Shown here: positions 56,866 to 64,000 of the stretch, piece after piece
Layout: every line of letters begins with the position of its first letter
How positions within the stretch are numbered: the stretch's first letter is position 1
NCBI RefSeq assembly: GCF_001591545.1
Contig: NZ_BCVC01000006.1
Span: 62,001 to 126,000, forward strand
Direction: 5' to 3'
DNA: 64,000 nt
From: Lederbergia lenta NBRC 16444
GTDB lineage: Bacteria > Bacillota > Bacilli > Bacillales > Bacillaceae_C
Program-made: the position numbers and the translations under genes
Notes under the pieces: generated by a model
Told to the model about the DNA's origin: nothing
The model's database searches: none
Seen by the model: only the letters and a program-made list of their open reading frames with translations

Positions 56866-56904
56866 ACATGCAGTGCCTCCATTTTGGGAGGTGCTGCATG
56901 TTTG
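56866..56904. terminator. Bidirectional terminator
   Basis: ACATGCAGTGCCTCC and GGAGGTGCTGCATGT arms are followed by TTTG. It lies between the convergent lipoprotein and nucleosidase genes. Confidence 0.7.
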
Positions 56905-56924
56905 TATACATCGTTTAATTGGAG

Positions 56925-57779
56925 TTAATTGGCGATGGCTTTTACAACATCAATCGTAAACTCTGCGCCATAATGGCCCGCTTTTTCCAAATCCTCAATA
57001 TTGTCATCTGTTACTTCAGAATTGGAAATCGTTCGTAAGGATAGGTATGGAACATCTAGTAAATGAGCAACTTGGGCAACAGCGAAAGCTTCCATCTCTT
57101 CTCCACTTGTTCCAAAGTTCTCATGAAACCATTGGATACGATCGATTTCCCGATTCCACCAATCACCACTACCTATAACTCCCTCCACGACTTTTCCATG
57201 CTTATACTGGTCAGCTACACTTTTTGCAACTTCTACGAGTTTTGGGTCACTTGGTAATGATGCATAATCTTGCTTTTCACCATTCTTATCTCTAAGCTCT
57301 GTTGACATATGGATCCATTTCTCGGGTTTCATTCCTTGGCCATCCTCCATACGTTCAGAGCGGAAGCTGCCGATATTAATGACCTCAGTGCCAATTACCG
57401 TGTCGAACACATGAATATTTGGATCATGCCCACCAGCTGTTCCTTGATTGATTACCGCTTTAGGCTTGTACTTTTCAATTAATAGAGTTGTCGATGCCGC
57501 TGCATTCACCATTCCGACTTCTGTTCGGGACACTACAATCGGAATGCCCTCCAATTCCCCTACATAAAAGGAGTAATTCCCATGTTTCTCCTCTTTATAA
57601 TCGCCCATGGCCTTTAGAAATTCTGAAACCTCCACATCCATCGCGCCTTGGACGGCAATTGGTTGTTCCTTCTTCGGTTGCTGGTCTGTTTCAGGTGACT
57701 TTTCCGCATTTGTTGAACATCCCACCAACAATAAAAGTAAAATAACAATATTCGTAAATAGCTTAAAATAATTGTTCAT
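56925..57779 (-). CDS. Lipid-anchored MTA/SAH nucleosidase-like protein
   Basis: This is a 284-aa protein. The N-terminus is a lipoprotein signal (VILLLLLVGCST, Cys near residue 21). The rest is a PNP_UDP_1 domain like MTA/SAH nucleosidase, with GTAGG near residue 114, SGEEMEAFAVA near 228 (ribose-binding Glu) and TISNSE where MTAN enzymes usually have SD followed by other residues. The family cleaves methylthioadenosine or S-adenosylhomocysteine in the cytosol. A secreted, anchored form is unusual. The catalytic Asp appears replaced, so activity or substrate may differ. PurBox-like motifs lie upstream. Confidence 0.82.
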   Translation of the reverse strand: MNNYFKLFTNIVILLLLLVGCSTNAEKSPETDQQPKKEQPIAVQGAMDVEVSEFLKAMGDYKEEKHGNYSFYVGELEGIPIVVSRTEVGMVNAAASTTLLIEKYKPKAVINQGTAGGHDPNIHVFDTVIGTEVINIGSFRSERMEDGQGMKPEKWIHMSTELRDKNGEKQDYASLPSDPKLVEVAKSVADQYKHGKVVEGVIGSGDWWNREIDRIQWFHENFGTSGEEMEAFAVAQVAHLLDVPYLSLRTISNSEVTDDNIEDLEKAGHYGAEFTIDVVKAIAN

Positions 57780-57807
57780 TTTTTATCTATCCTTTCAGTA
57801 TATATGT

Positions 57808-57952
57808 AAACACGAACATTAAATGCAAATCATCACGTAATAATTTGCATTTAGGAGTATACTATATCAAAAGGAATTTGACAAGAGAGATTAATGACTC
57901 GGCTTGTATACACGAACATTATAATTGTCAAAACATATAAACATTCGTGATT
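57808..57952. promoter_or_regulatory. PurBox-like sites between nucleosidase and nucleoside operon
   Basis: AAACACGAACATT (57808-57820) and ATACACGAACATT (57908-57920) each match the PurR box AWWWCCGAACWWT at 11 of 13 positions. A weaker inverted copy lies at 57940-57952. The last two are inversely arranged, about 19 bases apart, upstream of the riboswitch transcript. A perfect AAATGCAAAT/ATTTGCATTT repeat lies at 57821-57852. Confidence 0.45.
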
Positions 57953-57955
57953 GGA

Positions 57956-57985
57956 TTGACCGCTATAGAGCTTTTATGCTATTAA
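57956..57985 (+). promoter_or_regulatory. Promoter of the nucleoside operon
   Basis: TTGACC (57956-57961), an 18-base spacer and TATTAA (57980-57985) lie about 28 bases before the riboswitch aptamer. Confidence 0.5.
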
Positions 57986-58010
57986 TAGAAGAGGAAAAGA
58001 TAATTTAATT

Positions 58011-58080
58011 AAATGTATATGCTTGTGAATATGGCACAAGCGTCTCTACCTGGTAACCGTAAACTACCGGACTACATGAA
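58011..58080 (+). ncRNA. Purine riboswitch, guanine class
   Basis: All parts of the purine aptamer are visible: P1 (ATGTA with TACAT), P2 GCTTGTG/CACAAGC closed by loop AATATGG, J2/3 with TCTCTACC, P3 CTGGTA/TACCGG closed by loop ACCGTAAAC, and J3/1 ending GACTACAT. The discriminating base is C (GACTA rather than GATTA), which gives guanine or hypoxanthine specificity. An intrinsic terminator follows at 58141-58172. In the ligand-bound state transcription should stop before the nucleoside hydrolase genes. Confidence 0.93.
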
Positions 58081-58139
58081 AAGTGACTGGAAATGGAAAC
58101 TTGTATTCTCTATTTCTGTTACTTTTGAATGTAATTCCG

Positions 58140-58172
58140 CAGCCTGGGTAGAATATATACCCGGTTTTTTTG
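58140..58172 (+). terminator. Riboswitch expression-platform terminator
   Basis: CCTGGGTA and TATACCCGG form a stem followed by TTTTTTT, about 60 bases after the aptamer and 110 bases before the first gene. Confidence 0.85.
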
Positions 58173-58282
58173 CGTTTTACTAGCCTTGAATATTCTCCTT
58201 TGAAAATGAGGGGCCATAAGAAGATTAGGTAGAGACTGGTGACGTGTTCATATAAACAATTTTTGAAAAGGGTGAATGTGAA

Positions 58283-59239
58283 ATGGCAAAGAAACAAATT
58301 TATTTTAATCATGACGGCGGTGTGGATGATCTTGTATCGTTGTTTTTATTATTACAAATGGACAATATTGAATTAACAGGTGTATCGGTCATTCCGGCTG
58401 ATTGTTATTTAGAGCCAGCGGTATTCGCAAGTCGAAAAATTATGGATCGCTTTGGAAAAGCTGGTCTTGATGTTGCTGAGTCAAATTCACGTGGAAAGAA
58501 CCCATTTCCAAAAGATTGGAGAATGCATGCGTTTCTTGTAGATGCACTGCCGATTTTAAACGAATCTGGGGAAATTATTACACCAGTGGCAGAAAAACCA
58601 GCACATCTTCATATGATCGATGCAATTCGCAATAATCCAGAAAAAACAACTTTATTATTCACGGGCCCTCTAACTGATCTTGCTCGTGCTTTAGATGAAG
58701 CTCCAGATATTGAAGAAAAAATTGAGAGACTTGTATGGATGGGCGGCACTTTCCGTGAGGACGGCAATGTTCATGAACCTGAACATGATGGGACAGCGGA
58801 ATGGAATGTATTTTGGGATCCAGAAGCTGCAGGTCGAGTATGGGAAACAAATATAGAAATTGATTTAGTGGCACTTGAAAGTACGAATCAAGTACCTTTG
58901 ACTTTAGATGTGCGTGAACGTTGGGCAAGAGAGCGTAAATATATTGGGGTTGATTTCCTTGGCCAATGTTATGCAATGGTACCACCGCTCGTTCATTTTA
59001 AAACAAATTCCACCTATTATTTATGGGATGTGTTAACGACTGCATTCATTGGCAATACCGATCTTGTTAAAGTACAAAAGGTTAATAGTACTGTTATCAC
59101 AGATGGACCAAGCCAGGGGCGAACAGTTGAAACACCTAATGGTCGTCCTGTTAATGTCGTTTATGATGTTAATCGCGATGCTTTCTTCGATTATATGACC
59201 GAATTAGCTAAGCAAGTTAGTGGGGAGAATTCGAAATGA
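58283..59239 (+). CDS. Nucleoside hydrolase 1 (variant metal motif)
   Basis: This is a 318-aa protein of the inosine-uridine nucleoside hydrolase family, which splits ribonucleosides into base and ribose. The calcium-binding DxDxGxDD signature is NHDGGVDD here, so the first Asp is Asn. The rest of the fold is typical (FTGPLTDLA, WMGGTF, EWNVFWDPEAA). AAAAGGG precedes the ATG. It is the first gene after the guanine riboswitch and overlaps the second hydrolase gene by four bases (ATGA). Confidence 0.88.
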   Translation: MAKKQIYFNHDGGVDDLVSLFLLLQMDNIELTGVSVIPADCYLEPAVFASRKIMDRFGKAGLDVAESNSRGKNPFPKDWRMHAFLVDALPILNESGEIITPVAEKPAHLHMIDAIRNNPEKTTLLFTGPLTDLARALDEAPDIEEKIERLVWMGGTFREDGNVHEPEHDGTAEWNVFWDPEAAGRVWETNIEIDLVALESTNQVPLTLDVRERWARERKYIGVDFLGQCYAMVPPLVHFKTNSTYYLWDVLTTAFIGNTDLVKVQKVNSTVITDGPSQGRTVETPNGRPVNVVYDVNRDAFFDYMTELAKQVSGENSK

Positions 59240-60192
59240 TAGAGAAAAAAAGAGTTATTATTGATACGGATACAGCTGGAGACGACACGATTGCAATATT
59301 AACTGCCCTTCATTATTTTCAAGTGGAGGGAATTACGATCACAGGTGGGAACGTCCAATTTGATCAGCAAGTAGAAAATGCCCTTTACACGATTGAGGTT
59401 GCTGGTAAAGGTGGACAAGTACCTGTGTATAAAGGTTATGAGCGTCCACTAATGGGGCTTGGAGAAAAAGAACATCGCACGGTAGAGGATGTTCACGGAA
59501 AAGATGGGATGGGGGATTCATTTTTTGACAAGGCTATCCAGCGTCCAGCTGAGGGACATGCGGTTGATTTTCTTATTGAAACGGTTCATAAATATCCGGG
59601 GGATATTCATTTAATTGCTATTGCTCCTTTAACAAATATCGCAATGGCAATTAAAAAGGATCCGACAATTGTTCCGAAAATTCCTCATCTCTACATTATG
59701 GGCGGAACGAATAATGCCCTTGGAAACATTACACCAAGTGCGGAATATAACTTCTGGGTTGACCCTGAAGCAGCAAAAATTGTTCTTCATTCAGCGATTC
59801 CAATCACAATGGTTGGTTGGGAAATGTGTACGGAATATTCAATTATGGATGACACTGACCATGAAGCTATTGCAGCATTAGCGACAAAAGGGTCAAAGTT
59901 TTTCACAGATATTAACCAAGTTGTGATGAAGTTTAATAAAAGTGTCCACAAATTAAATGGTACAACACACCCAGATACACTTTTAGCTGCTGTTGCAGCA
60001 AAGGAAGAAATAATGACCAAGTCTAATCTTTATCATGTAGATATTGAATTAACTGGCGAACTCACAAGAGGGTACAGCTTAGTGGATATAAACAATCGCT
60101 TAGAACGCAAAAAAAATGTTCGTGTATGTGAAGGTATTGATCGTGATGCTTTTGAAGCAATGCTATTTGATGTACTGCGTTCCATCCAATAG
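59236..60192 (+). CDS. Nucleoside hydrolase 2
   Basis: This is a 318-aa nucleoside hydrolase with the complete motif IDTDTAGDDT and downstream family motifs (IAPLTNIA, YIMGGTNN, EYNFWVDPEAA). It has the same length as its neighbour but is clearly diverged, so it is an old paralogue. Both are translationally coupled. Together with the transporter it should release purine bases and ribose from imported nucleosides. Confidence 0.93.
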   Translation: MIEKKRVIIDTDTAGDDTIAILTALHYFQVEGITITGGNVQFDQQVENALYTIEVAGKGGQVPVYKGYERPLMGLGEKEHRTVEDVHGKDGMGDSFFDKAIQRPAEGHAVDFLIETVHKYPGDIHLIAIAPLTNIAMAIKKDPTIVPKIPHLYIMGGTNNALGNITPSAEYNFWVDPEAAKIVLHSAIPITMVGWEMCTEYSIMDDTDHEAIAALATKGSKFFTDINQVVMKFNKSVHKLNGTTHPDTLLAAVAAKEEIMTKSNLYHVDIELTGELTRGYSLVDINNRLERKKNVRVCEGIDRDAFEAMLFDVLRSIQ

Positions 60193-60249
60193 ACGATTTA
60201 TTAAATATGAATACCATTTACTTAATTTCACCATGACGGGGGAGCAGCT

Positions 60250-61464
60250 ATGCAATACATCTGGGGAATCATTGGGATCATCGGTATATTATCAATTGCA
60301 TTTGCCTTATCAACAGCACGTAAATCTATTAATTTAAGAACTGTAATTGGCGCGTTAGCCATTCAACTTATCTTTGCATTTATCGTCTTGAAATGGGATT
60401 TCGGAAGAAAAATACTGCAAGTCATTTCAGGCATTGTGCAAAAAGTGATTGACTCATCTGATGCTGGAGTTCAGTTCATGTTCGGCGGGATTTTAAGCGC
60501 AGAAAACGCGGGATTTACTTTTGCATTACAAGTGCTGCCTATTATTATTTTCTTTGCTTCATTAATTTCGGTTCTATATTATTTGGGAGTTATGCAGTTT
60601 GCTACAAAAATCATCGGTGGGCTTTTGGCAAAGGCTCTTAAGACAAGTGAGCCCGAATCGATGTCAGCTGCTGCCAATATTTTTCTAGGACCGACAGAAG
60701 CTCCATTAGTTATAAAACCTTATATTGATAAAATGACAAAATCGGAGTTATTTGCCGTCATGGTAGGTGGAATGGCCTGCGTATCAGGGGCTGTTTTAGG
60801 TGGATATGCTACGCTTGGTGTTCCGCTTGATTATCTGTTAGCTGCTGCATTTATGGGTGCTCCGGCCGGATTGTTATTTGCAAAAATAATTGTTCCCCAA
60901 ACAGAAAAAATAGACTCAAACAATCGTATTCAAATGGTCAAAGATGAGGAATCGAGAAATGTTATCGATGCGGCATCCCGTGGGGCTATGGACGGATTAA
61001 AAATAGCCGTGAGTGTAGGGGCATTGTTAATTGCATTTATATCACTTATCTTTTTAGTTAATATGATTATTGGAGCAATCGGTGGAATCTTTGGTTACGA
61101 CTCTTTAACGCTTGAACAAATATTAGGTTATCTATTCTTTCCATTTGCCTTCCTCATTGGAATTCCATGGGATGAAGCATTAAAGGCTGCCTCTTTTATT
61201 GGGCAAAAGTTTGTATTAAACGAATTTGTTGCCTATACTTCATTTGCTCCGGAAATAGCTAACCTATCACCTAAAAGTGTAGTAATGATTAGTTTTGCAC
61301 TTTGTGGTTTTGCCAACCTTGCAGCCATTGCATTGTTAATTGGTGGATTAGGAGGAATGGCACCGTCAAGAAGACAGGATATTGCCGAGATGGGATTACG
61401 AGCAATTATAGCGGCAACACTTGCTAATCTGATGAGCGCAGCCATTGCAGGGATGTTGGTTTAG
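60250..61464 (+). CDS. CNT-family nucleoside transporter (NupC-like)
   Basis: This is a 404-aa membrane protein of the concentrative nucleoside transporter family. It has N-terminal helices, FLGPTEAPLVIKPYI, the signature ACVSGAVLGGYATLGVP and a C-terminal CGFANLAAIALLIGGLGG. It would bring nucleosides in with protons or sodium. GGGGGAGC precedes the ATG. It is the third gene of the riboswitch operon, ended by a strong terminator. Confidence 0.93.
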   Translation: MQYIWGIIGIIGILSIAFALSTARKSINLRTVIGALAIQLIFAFIVLKWDFGRKILQVISGIVQKVIDSSDAGVQFMFGGILSAENAGFTFALQVLPIIIFFASLISVLYYLGVMQFATKIIGGLLAKALKTSEPESMSAAANIFLGPTEAPLVIKPYIDKMTKSELFAVMVGGMACVSGAVLGGYATLGVPLDYLLAAAFMGAPAGLLFAKIIVPQTEKIDSNNRIQMVKDEESRNVIDAASRGAMDGLKIAVSVGALLIAFISLIFLVNMIIGAIGGIFGYDSLTLEQILGYLFFPFAFLIGIPWDEALKAASFIGQKFVLNEFVAYTSFAPEIANLSPKSVVMISFALCGFANLAAIALLIGGLGGMAPSRRQDIAEMGLRAIIAATLANLMSAAIAGMLV

Positions 61465-61494
61465 CTGAGCTCCGAGAATATGAGAATATTATTA

Positions 61495-61532
61495 GAAACT
61501 ACTTGGGAATAGCCCAAGTAGTTTCTTTTTTT
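61495..61532 (+). terminator. Terminator of the nucleoside operon
   Basis: GAAACTACTTGGG and CCCAAGTAGTTTC are a perfect 13-base stem followed by TTTTTTT. Confidence 0.88.
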
Positions 61533-61663
61533 GCAGTAATCCGCCTAGCAAAAGTCGGTAAGAATAGTGCTGCCCATTATTATTTCACTTTTGTATTAGT
61601 CCAATACATTCGCCTTTTGTCACCATTCAAATGGTAAATCAGATTTTTCTACTACATATTTTC

Positions 61664-62527
61664 TTAATGAATGGGCAGTTTCTCAGGATTCATAGTCATA
61701 TATATTTCGTTAATTTTTTCATTAATAATATAAAAGCTAAGGATGCTATGAACCGTGCCATTCATATATACCACGATTGCTGGCTGACTATTAACATTTT
61801 TAATTTCAAAATAAAAGTCTTTTTCGGCTTTTTTCATTATACCGTATAGTAATGCCAAGACGTTGGATATAGCTACGATTGGGCGAACAGCAGCCTTAAC
61901 TTTTCCTCCGCCATCCGAGTATAGGGTGACATTTTCAGATACAAGTTTTAATAAGGCATCTATATTTTGCATTTGAAAGGCCTGGATAAAGCGATTAATA
62001 ATAGATTTATTCTCCTCAAAGTTTAAGCTTTCGCCTTCTATGAGAGAGATCTTTTGCTTAGCACGACTGAAGATCTTCCTACAGTTTTCTTCTTTCTTCT
62101 CCATGATGTTAGCAATCTCCGAATATGGGAAGTCAAATACCTCCCTTAATAGCAGGACTGCTCGTTCATCTGGTGCCAAATGCTCCATCATCCGTAAAAA
62201 GGCAATACTCAATCCTTCTTTTTGCAAGACAATTTCAGATGGGTCAGAGTCCTCTGTTTTCTCGATTAACAATGGCTCAGGATTCCATGGCCCTATATAT
62301 TGTTCTCTTTTGTACCGTGCTGACTTTAAAACATCCAGACAGCGGTTTGTCACCATTTTGCAGAGATACGCTTTCTTATTATCTATCTTCTGTTCCTTCA
62401 TTTGGTACGCTCTTAAAAAGGTTTCTTGTACAATATCTTCTGCTTCCGAGATTGTACCTAACATACGATAACCTATTGAAAACAACAATGGTTTAAATTG
62501 TTGATAATCCTCATTACTAATTTGCAC
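61664..62527 (-). CDS. ECF41/SigJ-type sigma factor
   Basis: This 287-aa sigma factor has region 2 (GYRMLGTISEAEDIVQETFL), region 4 (LAPDERAVLLLREVFDFPYSEI) and a C-terminal SnoaL-like domain (about 170-287), which in ECF41 factors acts as a built-in regulator in place of an anti-sigma. GTG 62527 lies five bases after the oxidoreductase stop, behind AAGGAAAAG; a longer start upstream is less likely. ECF41 factors are often linked with oxidoreductase or carboxymuconolactone genes, as here. Confidence 0.85.
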   Translation of the reverse strand: MQISNEDYQQFKPLLFSIGYRMLGTISEAEDIVQETFLRAYQMKEQKIDNKKAYLCKMVTNRCLDVLKSARYKREQYIGPWNPEPLLIEKTEDSDPSEIVLQKEGLSIAFLRMMEHLAPDERAVLLLREVFDFPYSEIANIMEKKEENCRKIFSRAKQKISLIEGESLNFEENKSIINRFIQAFQMQNIDALLKLVSENVTLYSDGGGKVKAAVRPIVAISNVLALLYGIMKKAEKDFYFEIKNVNSQPAIVVYMNGTVHSILSFYIINEKINEIYMTMNPEKLPIH

Positions 62528-62531
62528 GATA

Positions 62532-63812
62532 TCAACTCTTTTCCTTTTTAATAATTTCTTCCGCTGCTTGTTTTCCACTGCTGACTGCTCCTTCTGACAA
62601 TATAGAATCGAGAGAAGCCCAATCTCCTGCTATATATAATCCTGGAAATTCTGTTTTAAAACGGTTTAGCCTTTGCTCATCTCCTATTCGAGGCAAGCGC
62701 TGATTCACGTTAATTTGAGGAATAAAACGACTTGTAATTACATAATTTTTCCACCCTGGCTGCATCTTTTCTAAGAATTGTTCAAGCTCGTTTTTTACCG
62801 TTATTCCGTCTATTTGTTCATCTGGATGATAATATCTAAACACATGAAGTACAGCGCTCTTAGCATCTTCAGAAAGTCGGGCATAACTTGAATGTACGGA
62901 GAAATAGAGCGGGTCCGTTAGACCCATAGCGAACAATTGCTTAGGATTAGGAAGCTGCGTTAAAGCAACATCGATCGTAGCTCCCTTTACTGCTGTCATT
63001 TTGGAAAAGGCGTCAATTTGAGAGAGGGTAGCCTTTTCACCTAACATGTGATTAAGTTCATGAGGGGCTGTTGTACATAACACATACTTTCCGGAAAATT
63101 CCTCGTTATTAGATAGAACTAATTTAAAATGATCATTTTCAATGGGGTCAATTTGTTTGATAGCTTTATGTGTTTGAATCTGTACACCCGAGATAACTGC
63201 TTTATTGTGGAGTTGGTCTATAATTGTCTGCCAACCGTTATCTAAATAAAGTACTCCGCTCAGAACAGCCTTCAAATGCGATACAATGATTTTTGCACTT
63301 GCCTTTTCAGAGGCATGGCAATACGTCCCAAGTCTACCTAGTAAATAAAATAATGATTGAACTTTTTCTGAATCTGATGTTTGCTGAACCCATTCTTCGA
63401 ACGTCTGCTGTGCTAACGTTTCGGTATTAATTAAAATCACTTTTATCAAAACTCTAGCCCATTCAATACGTTCTTTCCAATTTAAAAGACTTGTTGAAAA
63501 AATCCCCAACAGAGTAAAAGGTGCAGTGTATTCCATATTTTTTTCAACTAAAATGCCACCTAATTTAGGGGATTTTCCATTAAGTTCAACATCTAATTCT
63601 TCGAGAATCAACTTGGCTTTTCCTTTTTTGTAAAGGGCATGGGGACCTAAATTTAAATACTGTTGACGTATGCAATCCGTTCTAGCCCTTCCACCAATCT
63701 TTTTCCCTTTTTCTAGAACTAATATAGACAAATCGGTTTTAGCTAAATAATTAGCTGCCACTAAACCAGCTAGCCCACCACCGACAATAATAACATCCCA
63801 TTTTTTAGTCAT
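62532..63812 (-). CDS. FAD-dependent oxidoreductase (amine oxidase/phytoene desaturase-like)
   Basis: This is a 426-aa flavoprotein. The dinucleotide-binding motif IVGGGLAGLVAANYLA lies at residues 9-24, followed by VLEKGKKIGGRA, and the C-terminal FAD segment is GLYIAGDWAS. It belongs to the NAD(P)-binding Rossmann/amine oxidase superfamily. Start ATG 63812 has GGGAGG upstream. It is followed by the ECF sigma factor gene and probably represents the target or partner gene of that sigma. The substrate is unknown. Confidence 0.85.
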   Translation of the reverse strand: MTKKWDVIIVGGGLAGLVAANYLAKTDLSILVLEKGKKIGGRARTDCIRQQYLNLGPHALYKKGKAKLILEELDVELNGKSPKLGGILVEKNMEYTAPFTLLGIFSTSLLNWKERIEWARVLIKVILINTETLAQQTFEEWVQQTSDSEKVQSLFYLLGRLGTYCHASEKASAKIIVSHLKAVLSGVLYLDNGWQTIIDQLHNKAVISGVQIQTHKAIKQIDPIENDHFKLVLSNNEEFSGKYVLCTTAPHELNHMLGEKATLSQIDAFSKMTAVKGATIDVALTQLPNPKQLFAMGLTDPLYFSVHSSYARLSEDAKSAVLHVFRYYHPDEQIDGITVKNELEQFLEKMQPGWKNYVITSRFIPQINVNQRLPRIGDEQRLNRFKTEFPGLYIAGDWASLDSILSEGAVSSGKQAAEEIIKKEKS

Positions 63813-64000
63813 AATCAAACCTCCCAAAGTTTTTTCATAACTCATGACGTGTATAGGAGGATAAATGTGACACATCTCATGGAAATTTGTGCATAAGGGA
63901 GATCAAATTACTGGCTTTGAAGTGATCGGGAATTTTGTTAGAAGTTCACTTAAGACAAAGGAATAGTAAAATATCTTAATGAGGTTTTGAAGATTTGCTG

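Noticed and set aside
58064-58312. Antisense ORF over the riboswitch
   Set aside because: It is the complement of the aptamer, terminator and start of the hydrolase gene, with no ribosome-binding site.

Overview
The window reads as low-GC Firmicute DNA, most likely a Bacillaceae chromosome. The evidence is strong Shine-Dalgarno sites with frequent TTG/GTG starts, the walHIJ-htrC-rlmH block, a LicT-type bgl operon, class 3 fructose-1,6-bisphosphatase, and FbpA-, HAAS- and NDxxF-type proteins. I cannot name the species.

Layout: (1) 1-4596 is the conserved oriC-proximal block: walH (cut by the window edge), walI, walJ, htrC, a 57-aa CxxH/CxxC protein and rlmH. Seven DnaA-box-like nonamers lie between htrC and rlmH. 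(2) 4579-26489 is an integrated mobile element seated in the 3' end of rlmH, the site used by staphylococcal SCC elements. It is bounded by an 87-bp imperfect direct repeat (4579-4665 and 26403-26489, about 5 mismatches). Its left end carries two large serine recombinases and a 53-aa ORF on the minus strand. The first recombinase reads through the left attachment site into rlmH antisense. The middle holds a tandem four-helix-bundle (IVP/Avd-like) protein, an RNase H-like protein, a roughly 510-aa gene broken by a one-base frameshift, a stand-alone DnaA domain I protein, small unknowns, a TnpB nuclease, a replication-initiator-like protein and a divergent regulator pair sharing an operator motif. 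The right end is a defence island: type I restriction-modification (half hsdS, hsdM, hsdS, hsdR, SprT/YgjP-like metallopeptidase) and a two-gene type I CBASS (CD-NTase plus a Cap15-like membrane effector).

(3) 26490-38800 is variable chromosome: an ECF sigma/anti-sigma pair, a Fur-box-controlled small-protein operon (zinc ribbon, IDEAL, FbpA), a licT-bglP-bglA beta-glucoside operon with two antiterminator targets and a cre-like site, fbp, and several gene remnants (an unknown fragment, an AraC C-terminus, a rhamnulokinase N-terminus). (4) 38800-47700 is a carbohydrate uptake locus: YesM/YesN-type two-component system, lipoprotein binding protein, two permeases and a TIM-barrel isomerase. There is no ATPase gene, so it probably uses a shared one. 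(5) 47690-57780 holds a SNF2 helicase, a GyrI-like protein divergent from a WYL regulator, a DUF1835 protein, a saccharopine-dehydrogenase-like enzyme, HAAS and NDxxF proteins and a lipid-anchored MTA/SAH-nucleosidase-like protein. (6) 57800-61535 is a nucleoside salvage operon (two nucleoside hydrolases and a CNT transporter) headed by a guanine-class purine riboswitch and flanked by PurBox-like motifs. (7) 61660-63812 encodes an FAD oxidoreductase translationally coupled to an ECF41/SigJ-type sigma factor.

The main points of interest are the SCC-like element with its recombinase crossing the att site, its defence cargo, and the riboswitch-controlled nucleoside operon. No tRNA, rRNA or CRISPR array was seen.
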